From Quillaja saponaria (lineage: Eukaryota; Streptophyta; Magnoliopsida; Fabales; Quillajaceae), in contig CM055611.1 of assembly GCA_029379385.1 (NCBI GenBank), positions 4,774,001 to 4,838,000 of the forward strand: a stretch of DNA of 64,000 bases, written 5' to 3'. Each line of letters begins with the position of its first letter. Within the stretch, counting starts at the first letter, position 1. Shown here piece by piece: positions 22,731 through 36,191 of the stretch. The notes beneath the pieces are model-generated. The model saw only the letters and a list, made by a program, of their open reading frames with translations, did not search any database and was not told the DNA's origin. Both the position numbers and the translations under genes were made by a program.

Positions 22731-25040
22731 GATAAAAAATATTTAGTAAATGATATCGCCAAAGAAACAATATTGTTGTAATCCTAGTATGATGAATAGT
22801 AATGTAAAACAATAGAGTCTGGCTATTACATGCCTTATCCATTAGCTGGAATTGAAAAAAAAAATTAAAAAATTAAAAATTCCAAGCTCATGGATAATAA
22901 GTACAATATGATATTTCAAATGTACATATGTCTTCACATATTTTATTACACATAAAATAACTATAAATTTGAAACAGTACATAGTGTATCAACATTGTTC
23001 CAAATAAGACTTGGAGTTGAATGTTAGAATCAGCTTCAGATCATGTAAAGGTTGTTAAATGGTGCCAGCTTCTGCTTTTCACATAGGACCTTAGGAGTTA
23101 TGGCTCTATTAGTACATTATCCTCATAGCATCACAGCAAGCACATTTATGCTACTACCAAAAACTCAACTATAGAACCATACATGCACTTAATTGTCATT
23201 AATTCTCTACAACAAAAAGTCACTCTTGGTAGCTCTAATTCACTTGTTATCTACATCATTGGATTAGGAGATATGATTCTCTTACCAAGTTTTTACCCTT
23301 TTCCCAAAGAAGTTGACAAGATCACGTGCCATTGCATGTTCCACACCATTGCATCTTCTCTATGGAGCGAAGAGTCAATTAAGATTTCTCTTATATTGAA
23401 GTAGCTGCAGTAGTAGCTTGGAGTCTTGCTTGGTGTCGGCTTAAATTATTATGAATGGTACCACCACCAGTAACTTCCTAAGCAGCTCCTGTCCCTGTCC
23501 CTGTTCCTGTTTTGAGTAATTAACCTTAAATATCCCACCATATTCACAATAATATCTAAAACATTCTACACTAAGCAATATTCTTATATCATCCTTCCTT
23601 ACAGATAGTCTTAATATTGTAAAGCACAGCAATCAAAGTTTCTTCAAAACAAAAGAGAAAAAAAAAAAAAAAAAGACAATAATATGAAACGCAATAGAAA
23701 ATTGAACTTTCGAAAATACTCAAGACAAATGGTTGTTTCTCCATATACCCAAAATAATAATAACAATAACAGTATTGACAATAACAAGAATAAAGGGAAA
23801 CTAATATTGGAGACATGCATTTCATTGTTACTTTAGTGATTAAACCACCATTAGAAGCAAAAACAACCATCTAGGAGACATATCACCAACTAACCTTGGT
23901 CTTGGAAAAGAAAATTTGTTTGATTTTTTTTTTTTTTTGTTCCCAAAACAATATATCATTATTGATTCTTGAATAAATGAAAACAGTAAAGGAACTAATG
24001 TAAAACAATAACAATTTATATATGAAGGTAAGATGTGATAACTTTTGTGTACTTTCTTGTGTTATAAGCATGTATGGAATATGTGAAGACAATAGCATAG
24101 AAATTTGCTTTATTATAATTACTGAAAGAAATTGGACAAAGGAGGTGAGAAATGTGAATTGTGAGGGTGGTAGATGGCTGAAGAAGGAAACCAATTTTAT
24201 AAACAATCCTAACTTCTAACAAATGAGAAAAAAAGAAAAAAAAAAGTGGGAGAAAAAGAGTAAGGAAAAGATGACTATGATAAACTAACAAAAATAGTGG
24301 TGGTGAACTCAAAAAGTTGGAAATACAAAAAGGAAAACCTCACCCTCTTAAGTTGGCATCTCAGTGAATAATAAAGGACAGGCAACTCAAGGTTAAATGT
24401 TTCTCAGGGAGAACTACAACTAGCCAATTTTCTACGGGGTTAAAACAGTAAAATAGCAAAATGAAAGTATTGAAATGCTTGGATAATAGACAAAGTTACA
24501 TTGTTGATGCAGTAGTTCTGTTAGTTGTCCTTTGTGTTTGAATTCATTAGGCAGACTAAGTTACATCCAATGATTAGCAATGGCCAAAAACCTTTCAGAT
24601 AGTTGAACTTTTGTGTATACATAACTCATCAGAGAATTAGCCAATTACGAATTCTGATGTGCATGAAATTCTAATGTCATTCCACATAAATAAAAGGAAT
24701 ATAAGCTGAGGAAATTTCCTATATAGAAAGCCAACTACCAGAGTCTTTACGCCTTTGATTGCGAAGCTAATCAATAAATTGTTTCCTGCAAAGTAAAGAG
24801 CTGAAGAAAGTCTATTCTATTTGGAATATGAGATTGTTGGTCGAAAACTTACATTATTGTCAGAAAGTAGGGAAGAATAAGGAAGGAGACACATGAAAGC
24901 ATGATCAAACACATGCCTCCTCTATTGCAGCCCAAGAAAGACCCAGTCCATAGATTTTAGACAGATTCTTGTCACCCACTCATCCTTATTAAACTTCTAG
25001 CCAAGCTTATCAATGGATTCACTTTTTCTTCAACTGTACC

Positions 25041-28000
25041 AATCCAGGAAAAAGGAATGAGAAAACATAGAGAATACATAATCCTTTGAAAGCCAGTACA
25101 ACTCATTGCATGCATCAAACCTGTCTTTGACCAGCCTTTCAGTAAGAACAATATTTCTATCAGATTTTATTTTGTCATCAGTAATTGCATCAAATATAAC
25201 AAGGAGCATGCATCAATACTTTTTTTTTCCATAATAAAACTGTAGTTACATGGGAAGATCACCACCTGAACCGAGAAGAAAACTACAGCAATGTGTATAA
25301 AAGGCCATGTTACTAGCTAAAAAGAAAACCGATATCACACTAAAAGATTAGCCTTTGAACCCAAAAGTGCTACAGAAACGGAAGCCTAACTTAGCTTCCT
25401 TCCCCGACTAAAGAGAGATTAAACATTAATAACTCCCTTTAATGTACTCATTTGATTTGGAATAAACATAAAGAAATAGAGAATTTTCCAATAGATAACA
25501 CATGAATGGCAAGGGACAGCTGTTTTCCAACTAGACAGGGATCTCTTTTATCCAGGAACTATACAGGCAGGATTAGAAGAAAATTTTCATGTATTTTAGC
25601 TACCACGAGGTTTTCACAAGTTACATTTTAGTTTTGAGTCAACTAGGTTATTCCTCTTATTGATAGTATGAAGGTAGTATGCAAAAGTCAAAACAGAACA
25701 AGAATAATGGATCAGTCCAGTTCCTCATGTTTGAGTTACATCATCCAAATGTTAGAAAGAAAGAAAAGTTCACTTTCATCCTTTTGTTTGTGGCAAGACG
25801 TCATTGCAACAAGCTTCAAATATTTTTTGCTGATTACATATGATCAAAGGAACTAATGGATTTACTATTTTGTTTGTTCTCTTTCTTTTTCCTTTTCTTC
25901 TTCTTCTCTCTCTCTCCCCTTTGTTTTTTTCTGAGGATTGGAGTGGTAGGTATCCTAAAGCTCTGGCAATTTCTACATGTTGCTTTCAAGTGTCTGATTG
26001 TTCCTTAAGCATCTGGGATATTATAGCAACAAAAGAAAAACTTAAAAAGCATCTAGGTTGGTATATTCTTGTGAACATGATAAGTTATCTTTGAATACAT
26101 GACTTTGATCTCCAAGAATCCTTCCACCATTGCCTCAACTCCTCTTTCTTCAAGGGACAACATTGATAATTATGAAAGAAGAATTTTTTCACCTCACAAA
26201 ACCAATTATTCTATGTCTTCATCAAAGTTTTGAAGGATTTTAAACAATAATAGAAGGAACAGTAGCTCTGCCTCCAGAAGTTTGAAAGGTGAATCATCAG
26301 AGAGATGATGACTTTTATAATTGGAACTCTATCTAACTTCAAATTATGCAGAATTGTGAAATTGGAAGTTATTGACCTGTTGAATTCAAGTTATAGTCGG
26401 TTTCTTGACCTCTTGACTTGTTTTACCACTAACTAATATACATGAGTATCTTAATTTCACGACTCTTTTTTATATGTACATACATACACGCAAACACTTA
26501 CACACACATGTGTGTGTACAATGAAGGGCTGAATAAATTCAAGGCTAAAATACTGACACCCCCTGTAATTTACCATGAAAACACTTTTACCCCCTGTACT
26601 TCTGATTTGGGCAATAAACACAATGTACCATTAGAGTTAGACAAATAAATAAAAAGAGTATTTCTGAATATCATTAGCACGTTAGTTTATCATCAACCTA
26701 TCAAATATTGGAATAACTTGGCAATAAGAGAATTGCCAGTGCTAGTGAAACTAGTATGCAACGGCCTATTTTTCCGAATCTGATAATACATGGAGTTTAT
26801 TATTAAAATCAGAAGTACAAGAGATCTGAGTGTTTCAATGATAAGATACAGAGGGTTGAAAAACAATAAAAAGAAGAAAACAGCAAGCTTTAACACAATA
26901 AATAGGGGTGGGCAACATGAATCCTTCCAAAACTAGTGGTATTCCCATACCCTTTCATTCTTCCAATTCAATCCTATCCATGACAACAGTCAACACTTTC
27001 TACCAAACCACTCATATCTTTCAAAATCACTCTTCCTATGTCATTCTTTATATCAATAAAAATAGAAAATATTACTGAAAGCACACTTAAATATGTCAAA
27101 GCAACAATACTGTCATAGCAATACAAATTAGGAATTGGAAACCATGCCAATTCTTACTCTTTTTTTCACCTCATAACAAAAAAATAGTTTATGGGCATTC
27201 CTTTAAGAAAGATCTTGAACAACCGCATCTCTAGTATATTAATGTTTATTATAGAAGAGTTATTATTATTATGTACAATTCCAGCTCATATAACAAAAAC
27301 AAATAAACAAGAGGAAAAAAGTTTGCAACCCTGACTTGCATAATGCGTACTTTGTTTGGCATAAAGGTTCAGAGAAACAAAATCAACAACTGGATATTCC
27401 TGTCTTACCCCTGTTCTTTGGATCTTTTGGAATTCATGGAGACATTTCGGATGTTTGTGTTTGTAAATTTATATGGTTACCATCACTTGGGGAGGAATAA
27501 GGATGAGAAATGTTTGTGGAGATGTGCATTCTTTGCAGTAATCTGGGGAGTTTGGGTTGAATGCAATGCCAAATTTTTGCGTGATTATTATCTCCTATGG
27601 CCTATTATCTGGGATAAGATTGTTTTTAATGCATCTCTTTGGTGCTCTGCTTCAGGAGCATTTCAAGGAGATTATTTATTTGAAGATTGATATTCAACGT
27701 GATTGGCAAGCACCCTTGCCTGTTTCTTTTCTGTTTCTGTTTCTGTCTAGAAGGATTTCTTCTCCTTCATAGTTTACTTCAATTTCGTTCTTAATATAAA
27801 TTCCACTTTCTATAAAATAAAATAAAAAATAAAAAACTAGTAGATATATGCATCTATATATTCTTAAGTCAATGGGTTCCCGGGAACTTTTACTTTCTTT
27901 TCTTTTTTTCCTGAAAAAGAAAACAATAGACATTTATCTTTGCCGATGTATCAAGGTCATGGAGACTACGCTGCACAGACATGCACTAAACATATGGACC

Positions 28001-29582
28001 TTACTTATCTGCCTTTCCAAAATACCATGATGCCAGCATATGATGTTATTGTTAGTACAAACTTAATTTATTTTAATAGTATGTAGGACCCTGCAATCCA
28101 ATTTCCAGCACAATTGCACTGGTCCTCCTAGATAGGATCTAGGACTCAATTAACTTTGGTCTTTAACTTATAGACCTGGAATTCACATTCCTTCCTTTTT
28201 ATCTTCTGTTAATGAGATTCTAGCTTTCACATGTAACTTACTAGTCTGATGGTTCGGATCATCTGCCAATCAACATTAACTGCATTCTTATAATCTTTTT
28301 GACAAGGACTTTCTTTTCATCCTTTAATTTATATTGAGTTAAGCAATATTGCATACCTCTCTTGCCACTTGTATTTTCATTCTTGATATTTTAATGTCTG
28401 CTGCACTCAGATTTTACTAAGAAGGTTATTGCTTAGAAAAAATAAATAAATAAGCAAAGAGTGATGCAACTTGATAAAGAAAGTCATTCTTAAAATTGAG
28501 CATCAAACTAGTTAGTAGCCATCTATTATAGCTGATCAAAGTATGAACCAGGCACAAAATAACTCTTCTACAGTTTACAGATCAGTAATCGTTTACTGTA
28601 TTTGTAATATTCTTTCTCTTCATTTGATAAAACAATAACTACCATTGCTACCCATAACAAGTTAACAACAAGCAAAGATAACAAAGTTACAAAAGTGTCC
28701 AAGGATGAAGTATAATATAAACTCAGGTGTGCATAGATAATACTTTAAATGAGCCGATTCTCAAAACACTTATATGCTCAATCCTAGAATTAATGCAGGC
28801 TCTGGAATCTTCTCCTTTCGTTATCCATATTCCATAATAGACTAAATCCTATTTGTGAACTCAGTTGCACCAACAATTGTATCTGAGTAAATGCAATGTT
28901 CTCATTCTAGCTGACTACAGGAAATCATTCACAAATTTATTAGTGCAAGGAAGACACAGAACAGATCTTAAAAGAAGTTTGAGAGAGATGGAGAGCAAGG
29001 AGACAGACAGAAAGCAGCAAAGAGAGAGCCCAATATGGAAATGGGTACAGAAATACAGGAAATATATATCTAGTATTCTAATTTACTTTTGTTCCCACCC
29101 AGGATGCTGCTCAAAGTCTCAATACTTATGTTATCATGTTTCTAAATCAAGGAACTAAATGGAATCCCTTCATATCAATAGGCTACAACACTGCAACTTA
29201 ACCCATAATAATGACTTTCAGATAATGGTTTGCACTGATTCAATGCACATTTGCATCATACGGTAGAAAACATAAAGGACCCAAACATAGACACAAATAA
29301 TATAGAAGAAGCCAATTCTTCAACAGACACAGGGAAAAAGTATGGGAAAAGATTATAAACCCATCAAATATGCCATCATTGTGTTGCAGCAAAATAATAA
29401 TTTCAACTCCAACTGGGCCTACTTCACCCACATTTCTCACCAGTTCCCATATAAAACCCAGAACGCATCAAATTGGCATCACTCAAAAAATTCCAAATTT
29501 CAATCAGAATTCCAAACTTTCCAGACAAAATTTAAACAGTTCTATCAGAACGCAAAAGTTGAAGTGATTAACAACATGGAAC
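25041..29582 (-). other. Protease intron sequence without exon 2 (copy 2)
   Basis: This counterpart of the copy 1 intron has the pyrimidine microsatellite (25866-25930), the CA/TG repeat near 26480-26520 and the LINE fragment. The left end stops about 10-15 bases inside the intron from where exon 2 should begin. No coding exon is seen. Confidence 0.65.
27335..27775 (+). mobile_element. LINE 3'-end fragment, copy 2
   Basis: A near-identical duplicate of 10190-10625, with the same 115-residue open frame (VIWGVWVEC, WDKIVFNASLW) and the same break before DWQAPLPVSF. Its presence at the same place in each unit shows that it predates the duplications. Confidence 0.55.
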
Positions 29583-29845
29583 CTGTCGGGAAATAGACTT
29601 GCAGCCACGGCATTTTGTAGCCGGACCTCAGAACTCTCAGCGGCTACCACCGACGGGAGATTAGCGTGGGTCGTCAAAAGCAGGTTACGGTGGATCAAAA
29701 AGCCAGTACCGTATACTCCATTAGCAGCACCAGAAATTCTCACCATTGCCTGACCTTTTCCAGAACAAATGGGGACTTTCATTCTCTTAGACTTGCTCAC
29801 TCCCTTACAGAAGCACCAAGATTCTCTAAGACCACCCATTTTCAA
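29583..29845 (-). pseudogene. Orphan protease exon 1 (copy 2)
   Basis: The 263-base exon is open, with the start, His-containing block (LLTTHANLP) and GT donor intact, and a few substitutions such as PDR for PHR at the junction. No exon 2 exists in this unit; the next exon 2 in the transcribed direction is more than 21 kb away beyond another kinase and protease gene. Without it the Asp and Ser of the catalytic triad are missing, so no protease can be made. Confidence 0.8.
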
Positions 29846-30874
29846 TAGATTTGGTTTGGAAATAATGTGTTGTTTTCAGAAAGTGATCTAGCAAGTTTAG
29901 CATTTCAGCTCCATTGAAATGGGTAATGGGTAAATAGTAATACATATGCATTTCCTCACTCTCTGTCTGCAAAGAAAATGGACGAGAGAGAAAGAGTCAG
30001 AGAGACGAGATGGTTGTGAAATGAGTAAAGAGTGTGGATGCATTGAACTGGAATATAGGAAAAAAAGAAACTTTTGTCTCACACAAACACAGACTAAAAC
30101 ACTACACACTGGGTAAGCCAGTAACTGTGTGAGTAAAATGGGCGAAATACTTGGACACTAAGATTGAAGCTGAAGAACTGAGACATTAAGCTGCACTGCT
30201 TGAATATTTATATTCTTTTTTGGTTTATGAATAGTTACTTACTTATTTTCTTATAGAAAGAAAAATCTTTAATTATTATCCTACAAAACTAAATGTAAGT
30301 AAGCAAATAAGAAGAAGATGAAATCTGAATTCAATTAACTAAGACAGAAGTGTGGATCAAGTTCAAATCTCATCTATAATTGATTATTTTATCTTTTAAT
30401 AGTGAGTAGTTTTTTTACCTTAGTGTTGTTATTTAAAATGGTTAATGATTTTTTTAATACAAAAACTTCTATTGTAAATTTATAATCGATGTAAATACTA
30501 TATGTATAAAAAATAAGTTAAGCAAATAAAAAAATTATCTTATACTTACAAATAAATCTAGGAAGTTTTAGATAGACGTGAAAGAAAGACCTAATTCTGT
30601 CTAACTTAATTGGCATAAATTGATTAAGGATATAATTTTATTTTATTTTGATATTAATGATAAAGGATCTGATTAAAAAATAAAATTCATCAATAATGAA
30701 AGTAAAAAAGAGTATAATCAAATGAGAAAATTATAGTTTCTTTCTTGTTTGGAATGATAACACTAATTACCAAATGGCATTTGGATAACATAAGAATGTT
30801 TAGTTTAGGTTATAATTCCTTTATCATTCACAATTATTATTATTATTATTCTTTTCTTTTCTTTTTCCTAATAA
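29846..30874. other. 5' flank of orphan exon 1 (copy 2)
   Basis: Counterpart of the copy 1 promoter region 12695-13725, with scattered small indels. No gene is seen. Confidence 0.4.
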
Positions 30875-31215
30875 TTCATTGAAGAGATACAGATGATACA
30901 AAAGGCTCCTCAAGGGAGCAAATGTCAGACAGACAATCAATTACATTACTAGAAGTAAAAGTGTGAGAAGCCCATTTAGCTAGATTGTAGGCATTAGTGT
31001 TGGAATTGGAATTCACCCTTCTAGTTCCCCGAGCATGAGCGAAAGAAAGGGACAACATGGCTCGTGCTCGATGGTACTGACTTGAGCACTGGCTGCAATG
31101 CATGGTTAACCATTGTGATTTATAGCTATGGCTGCAATCCAAGCACATGCACAAGAATCACATATCAGAGCATTAAAATTCACCTTGATCCAACTTTCTG
31201 GTGGAGGAGTTCATT
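30875..31215 (-). mobile_element. LINE RNase H-like 3' fragment, copy 2
   Basis: The best preserved reading of the three: KVNFNALICDSCACAWIAAI, then a stop, then NTNAYNLAKWASHTF and VIDCLSDICSLEEPF to a stop. It is followed on the minus strand by an A-rich tail with TAA repeats (30836-30875). Inactive. Confidence 0.6.
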
Positions 31216-32964
31216 GAGTGACCAAGGGTCTATTCAGAGTTTGGAGGGAGTAGAGAGATGAGAGAAAATAAAGGAGATGAGAGTACAGGAACAATAATAC
31301 TTACACGAAGAACATGAAGTCAGCTTTTGGAACCCATTAATCCTTTCAAATGGTTTGACTAATAAATCCTTCCATTAACAATTATAATATATATATACTA
31401 GTTTTCGTGGTATACGTATTGTTCGTAAATTATGATTATGATATGTACATATCAAGAAAATATAATTAATAAAAATTAATTCATAATATAAACATATAAT
31501 TCTTTTTTTAAATTACTAAAATAGAATAATTAATACAATAATATTATAATCATAAAAATTATACTCCTAATATATTTTTTTTCATTAATATCATTTTAAA
31601 GAATTATTATAATATTATAATTCTTTGTAACTTATTAAATTAAAAAAAATTGAGAAATTCAATCTTAATTATTATTAATATATAGTTATTGACAAATTTA
31701 TAGATTTATTAATATTTCAAAAAAAGATAAAATATTTAATAGTCATAAAATAATTATAATCATATTAATATTAAAATGAAGAAGAATTATGAAAGAAATA
31801 ATAAATAAATAAATAAAACTATTTGAAGTAAAATAAAAACTAAAAAGTATTTTTGAATTAGAAAAAACTTATTTGCAACTAAAAAGTTAAAACACCAATG
31901 TAAATTATACTCTAAATATTTTTCAAGTTTTTCAATTAAATGTTAAAACACCAAAGTATTGTTGACTTTGGACTTGAAAAACTTTATCCTAAGTTGTTCT
32001 ATAAAAATATCGGGGGAGTCTCCTATAAGGTTGATGTCTATAGTTTGGGATGTTGTTGACGAAAATGGCAAGCAAAAGGAAGAATCTGCAATATTGAACA
32101 CGCATAGATCAGAAGGTTTAAGAGAAAAGAATTTTAGTCAGATTTACTTGTTTATATGAATTTATAATTAATTTAATAAAAGTAAAGACATAAAGTTAAT
32201 GCAGGATGCCACAGAGAAGGAAAAGAGTAAGATGATCATAGTAGCACTATGGGACATACCGTGTATACAACTGAAGCCCATGATCGTCCTTCAATGCATG
32301 AAGAAAATCAAATCCTAAATATGTATTGGCATTCTTTTCTGTTTGTTTAAACTATGATGGTACAATTATTTGCTTTCGTGATCCTAGTCATGAATCCTTA
32401 CTGCTCTAAACTAAACTTTGTGCATGGCAAATGAATTATGTACGGAGGTAGTTTAGTTATATGGAAGAATTATGTTTAGTGGCTGTTGTAGATATATTTG
32501 GATCACTATCCTCTAGCAACAATTTCCATTGCTTTGTCATGAATTATCATGCACTTTAAATTTTTTATAATGTTGCAAAGTTGAATACTTCTAGATAACA
32601 ATTTACAGCCAATTTATCACGTTCTCTAGTTCACAACTTGGCACTTAACAAAAAAAACAAGTTCTAACCTGATTGGAAAATCTTTGCTGTTTTCAAGTTA
32701 ATGGCTTTCTACAATATTTTGCTTCTTTATGATTATTACCAATTTACCATCGTATCATTAGAAATTTTTGAGCAAATGATCTCATTTTCACACTTATCTA
32801 CAGATAGGTTTCAAATTTTCACGCTCATAACCACACTTTCTTATGGCACATTCAATTAAAATAACTTGATGATAAGGGAGGTGCCAAATAGATGAAAATA
32901 GTGCATACTTAATGCATCTGGTAAGGTTTTCATTTTGACAATTGCTACTAAAGTCTGATCATAT
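31216..32964. other. AT-rich spacer 3' of the kinase pseudogene (copy 2)
   Basis: Counterpart of 14066-15876, shorter by indels in the A/T tract at 31380-31900. No gene is seen. Confidence 0.45.
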
Positions 32965-34576
32965 TCACTCTAACTCTTCAATAACTTCTAACTCTAGGTT
33001 CAGACATTTTGGGAGAACACTTGCACTTGTCCTTGTGGAATAACTTGTACTGTCAACGGGATTCAGAGGTACCGGTAACTTGTCTGCCTGTGCTTCTAAC
33101 ATTTGCATCACTACTTTCATGGATGGACGGTCTGCCGGGTGCCATTGAATGCACCAGAGTCCAACAATGGCAAGTTTCTTTGCAATTTTGCCATCTCCCT
33201 CATCCTCAATATGGATATTTCTGTCTTGATCATCTGCAAGAAGATTATGGATCCATTCTGTGTAGAGAACCTGGAAAGATTCCTCTTTTATGACTTGTGT
33301 ATTCTTCTTCCCTCCCACCATTTCAAGCAACAACATGCCATAACTATAAACATCCGACTTATAAGACACATTACCAAAAATTAACATGGTGAATTTTTCC
33401 CATTGTTCTCACTTCATTTATGAACTCTTGCCCATCTCTCTCCCATTCCTTATTGAGAATCTTCACAGCAACATGATGGTTTTCATTTTCATTGGAAAGC
33501 TTTCCCATGAAAACTATTCCATGAGCTCCTTCACCTAACTTATCTTTAAATTGACCAGTAATCCTCTTAATATCAGCATAAGAGAATCTTGTTGGCTTGA
33601 GTGCTCTATAATCCTCTAAAAACTTTTCCAATCTTGCTTCATCTTCTTCTTTCATTTTATAAAAGCCATAGATGTGAAAGACCACAACAAACACAAGAAC
33701 AAGAAGAATTGAGCCTATGATTACACCTCCACATGTATTAATTGATAAATTCAGTTTCAAGAATTAGAATCCTCAACTTGAAACAAAGAAAAAGGACCAG
33801 AATGGATGCAGCACCAATACCTGTAACAAGTAATATAGTTGATATGTGTGCCTTCTTGTCTGGCCCAAAACATTCAGTTTCTTCACCTTCAAATTCATGA
33901 GAAACGTCATTCTTTTTCAATTTACATTTCTTTTCTTGTGCTTCACACGTACCACAATTTGGTTTTAACCATCTCAGAAACAAATCATCTCGTAGATCGA
34001 ATCCATATGAACCCAAGTAAATGTCTAGGATCTTGGTGCAGGCTGAGTCCATTCTCTTGGCGTAAGAAATTAGATCATTGTTGGAGTAAACAACCTCAAT
34101 GGGGCAGTAGGGGACCATATATCTGATCCATTTCGTCTAGAGCAATTCAAGAAACTGACATTTGAATTATAATCGGAAGGGTCTACGGGTAGATATTGGA
34201 AAGGGAGAATTATTGATGAATTTAAAAGTTTTAGAATCTGTCTTGGAACGCAATTTTCAGAGTCACGTAACCGAATTTCCTGGAGTTGGTAATCTATGCT
34301 TGTGATGAAGAATTTTGCTATGTCAACATGAGAAGACGATGATGATGCAGGCAGCTCAAGCACTGTCTCATTTTTATGTGTACAAGATGGATAAAAACTA
34401 GGATGAGGGTAGCCACAGTGATCCTGATCTGGGTTGCTACCTTTGATTTGAAATGGAAATCTAATACTTACATTTCCACACATTGACTCCCTGCACTCAT
34501 ATTGGGCCTCTCCCAACTTGAACAATACTAACTTGAAAACCATCAACAAGATGGAAAAACTACTACACGTGATCAT
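32965..34576 (-). pseudogene. LRK10L receptor kinase pseudogene (copy 2)
   Basis: It aligns along the intact copies at 15877-17857. The signal peptide and GUB_WAK_bind region are open from 34576 to about 34115, where a single base is missing (region equivalent to LDKFFSNCP) and the frame shifts. The rest of the ectodomain is open in the new frame. The membrane helix and kinase N-lobe follow (glycine loop GEGAHG, VAVK). At about 33379 some 368 bases are deleted relative to copy 1 (16292-16659), joining KIHHVN directly to the region of SYKSDVYSYG. The lost part contains HFDIKPHN, DFG and APE, and 368 is not a multiple of three. No active kinase is possible. At most a truncated ectodomain of about 168 residues could be made. 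Confidence 0.92.
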
Positions 34577-34899
34577 CGATTTTAGATTTTATTCTCACTC
34601 ACAAGTTCAACTTGGGTATGAATTTGAGATAACTTATGGCTTGTTGCAACAATGAGGGATGAGAGATGAGAGATGAGGGATGAGGGATGAGTTCTTCATT
34701 ATCATTTCTATTATTGTGACAGTTAAATAATAAAAAAGTTCGGTACCCCTGATAGTGACCTCCAAGACCTCTCACAGTGGTCAATGGTCAATGGTGCGTG
34801 CAAATTTGGTTGGAAATTTAGAACCAAAGAAAATTCTGGGTAGTTACTAGCCAAGTTTCTTTGAATTTTCTTAGTAATAGGGGAAGACTGAAAAACTTT

Positions 34900-34955
34900 G
34901 AAGGAATATTATTTGAAGGCGACGAGCCATATTAATTCATGCCACCCCTGATAGA
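34900..34955. other. Scar of a ~960-base deletion removing the GUB_WAK_bind gene
   Basis: At about 34950 the sequence passes from the counterpart of 18230 (the last codons of the copy 1 gene) straight to that of 19192. The whole secreted-protein gene and its 5' flank are missing. The ends share the two bases AC, consistent with end joining. Confidence 0.8.
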
Positions 34956-35071
34956 GGTTAGACCTGTAAGTCTTGCAACGTCCCTCACTCTTCCCAGTGA
35001 CACGGTGGTTGATCCAAACAACGCAACTCAATTTGGTGTCCAGCTTGTTAAGTCTCATTTTGTCCGGACTT

Positions 35072-35545
35072 ACATGTCAAGGAGGAAGGTTCCAAGTGAC
35101 TCTTGTGATCCGACTTGCAAGACAAGAGAAAGACTTACAGGTCAAGGAGGATGGTTCCACGTGACTCTTGAGATCCGACTTGCAAGACAAGAGAAAGGGG
35201 ATTGACTTACAACAAAAGAGAAGGGGAGGAAGGTTCCAAGTGACTCTTGTGATCCGACTTGCAAGACAAGAGAAAAATTTACAGGTCAAGGAGGATGGTT
35301 CCACGTGACTCTTGAGATTCGATTTGCAAGACAAGAGAAAGACTTACACGTCAAGGAGGAAGGTTCCACGTGACTCTTGAGATTCGACTTGCAAGGCAAG
35401 AGAAAGGAGATTGACTTACAAGACAAGAGAAGGGGAGGGAAGGTTCCACGTGACTCTTGAGATTCGACTTGCAAGGCAAGAGAAAGGAGATCGACTTACA
35501 AGACAAGAGAAGGGGAGGGAAGGTTCCACGTGACTCTTGAGTCAA
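35072..35545 (+). repeat. Expanded minisatellite with CACGTG boxes (copy 2)
   Basis: Seven units, marked by GGTTCCA at 35088, 35153, 35232, 35297, 35362, 35442 and 35522. Spacing is 65, 79, 65, 65, 80 and 80 bases, so two unit types (about 65 and 80) alternate. Five units carry the palindrome CACGTG, the core of the plant G-box (35158, 35302, 35367, 35447, 35527); two read CAAGTG. Copies 1 and 3 have two units, both with CACGTA. The array begins 0.5 kb upstream of the kinase pseudogene start. Overlapping minus-strand ORFs here are products of the repeat. Confidence 0.9.
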
Positions 35546-36191
35546 TTCCAATTTTTGTGGGATATTGTAGAAGGGTTACCCAATCAATGGAGAATTTTAT
35601 TGATTGGTTGTTACTCAAATTAGAGAAAATTACAAGTTACTTAAGTATGGTGTGAAATGACGAAATAATAATAATAATAATATAAATATAGCAATAAATG
35701 TAAATTTGAGAATGTATAAAAAATTTATAACATAAAGGCAATTTATTAGTACATAAAGGAAGAAAATAACTTCTTTTTCTGTTCATTGATCATATTCACC
35801 TAATGTGCTGTGCTCCACCCCCATCACATAAATTAGGGAAATTGATAAATATTGACCACTCAATTATTAATTCCAAATTCTAATAAATGGCGCCCAGATT
35901 TCAAATGTCTAGTCAGCACTGATTTATCATTCTATGACTCTGCTTTCTATCACGTAACTCTGAATGCACCATTCATCACTCTAAATGAAAAAAAAATACA
36001 TAATTTTTCCTGCATTTTGTCACTCACTACCTTGCAAAATTCATCACAATTGTAAAATCATATACAATCACCCAAATCCTCAGTTATCCCTACACTTTCA
36101 CAGATGAGGAGAAGTACTTCACAAGGCAATTCCAGCTCACCAGCCCCTTGCTCAATTGAGCAAAATAGTAAAGTTCAAGGAAATCACAACT
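35546..36191. other. Spacer and probable DPM3 3' flank (copy 2)
   Basis: Contains an AAT microsatellite (35664-35682) and sequence parallel to 19500-20093. No gene is seen. Confidence 0.45.

Larger units (their letters stand above)
5935..25040. repeat. Segmental duplicate, copy 1 (fullest unit)
   Basis: This 19 kb unit contains the protease, LRK10L kinase, GUB_WAK_bind gene and partial DPM3. Its counterparts are 25041-41454 (offset about 17.15 kb) and 44245-64000 (offset about 39.15 kb). It begins just after the telomeric block and ends at the bases CAACTGTACC (25031-25040), the same bases that end the window. Similarity is mosaic: closest to copy 2 at about 9.2-11.4 kb and nearly identical to copy 3 at 11.4-21.6 kb. 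Confidence 0.9.
21286..25040. other. Spacer between DPM3 remnant and next unit (copy 1)
   Basis: Low-complexity AT-rich sequence. It holds a near-repeat (ATCATAATTACCC at 21348 and 21375, followed by CATCTGCAGTTGA or CTATCTGCAGTTG), a SINE (22540-22713), two A/T homopolymer runs (23655-23675 and 23927-23939), and no recognisable coding region. Small ORFs at 22091-22364 and 23183-23404 are present in all copies but carry no domain features. Confidence 0.5.

Noticed and set aside
23183..23404. 73-residue plus ORF (MHLIVINSLQQK) present in three copies
   Set aside because: No domain features, variable C-terminal ends between copies and no splice or promoter support; treated as spacer.
35077..35551. 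Overlapping minus ORFs rich in Ser and Cys repeats
   Set aside because: Translation of the minisatellite; not a gene.
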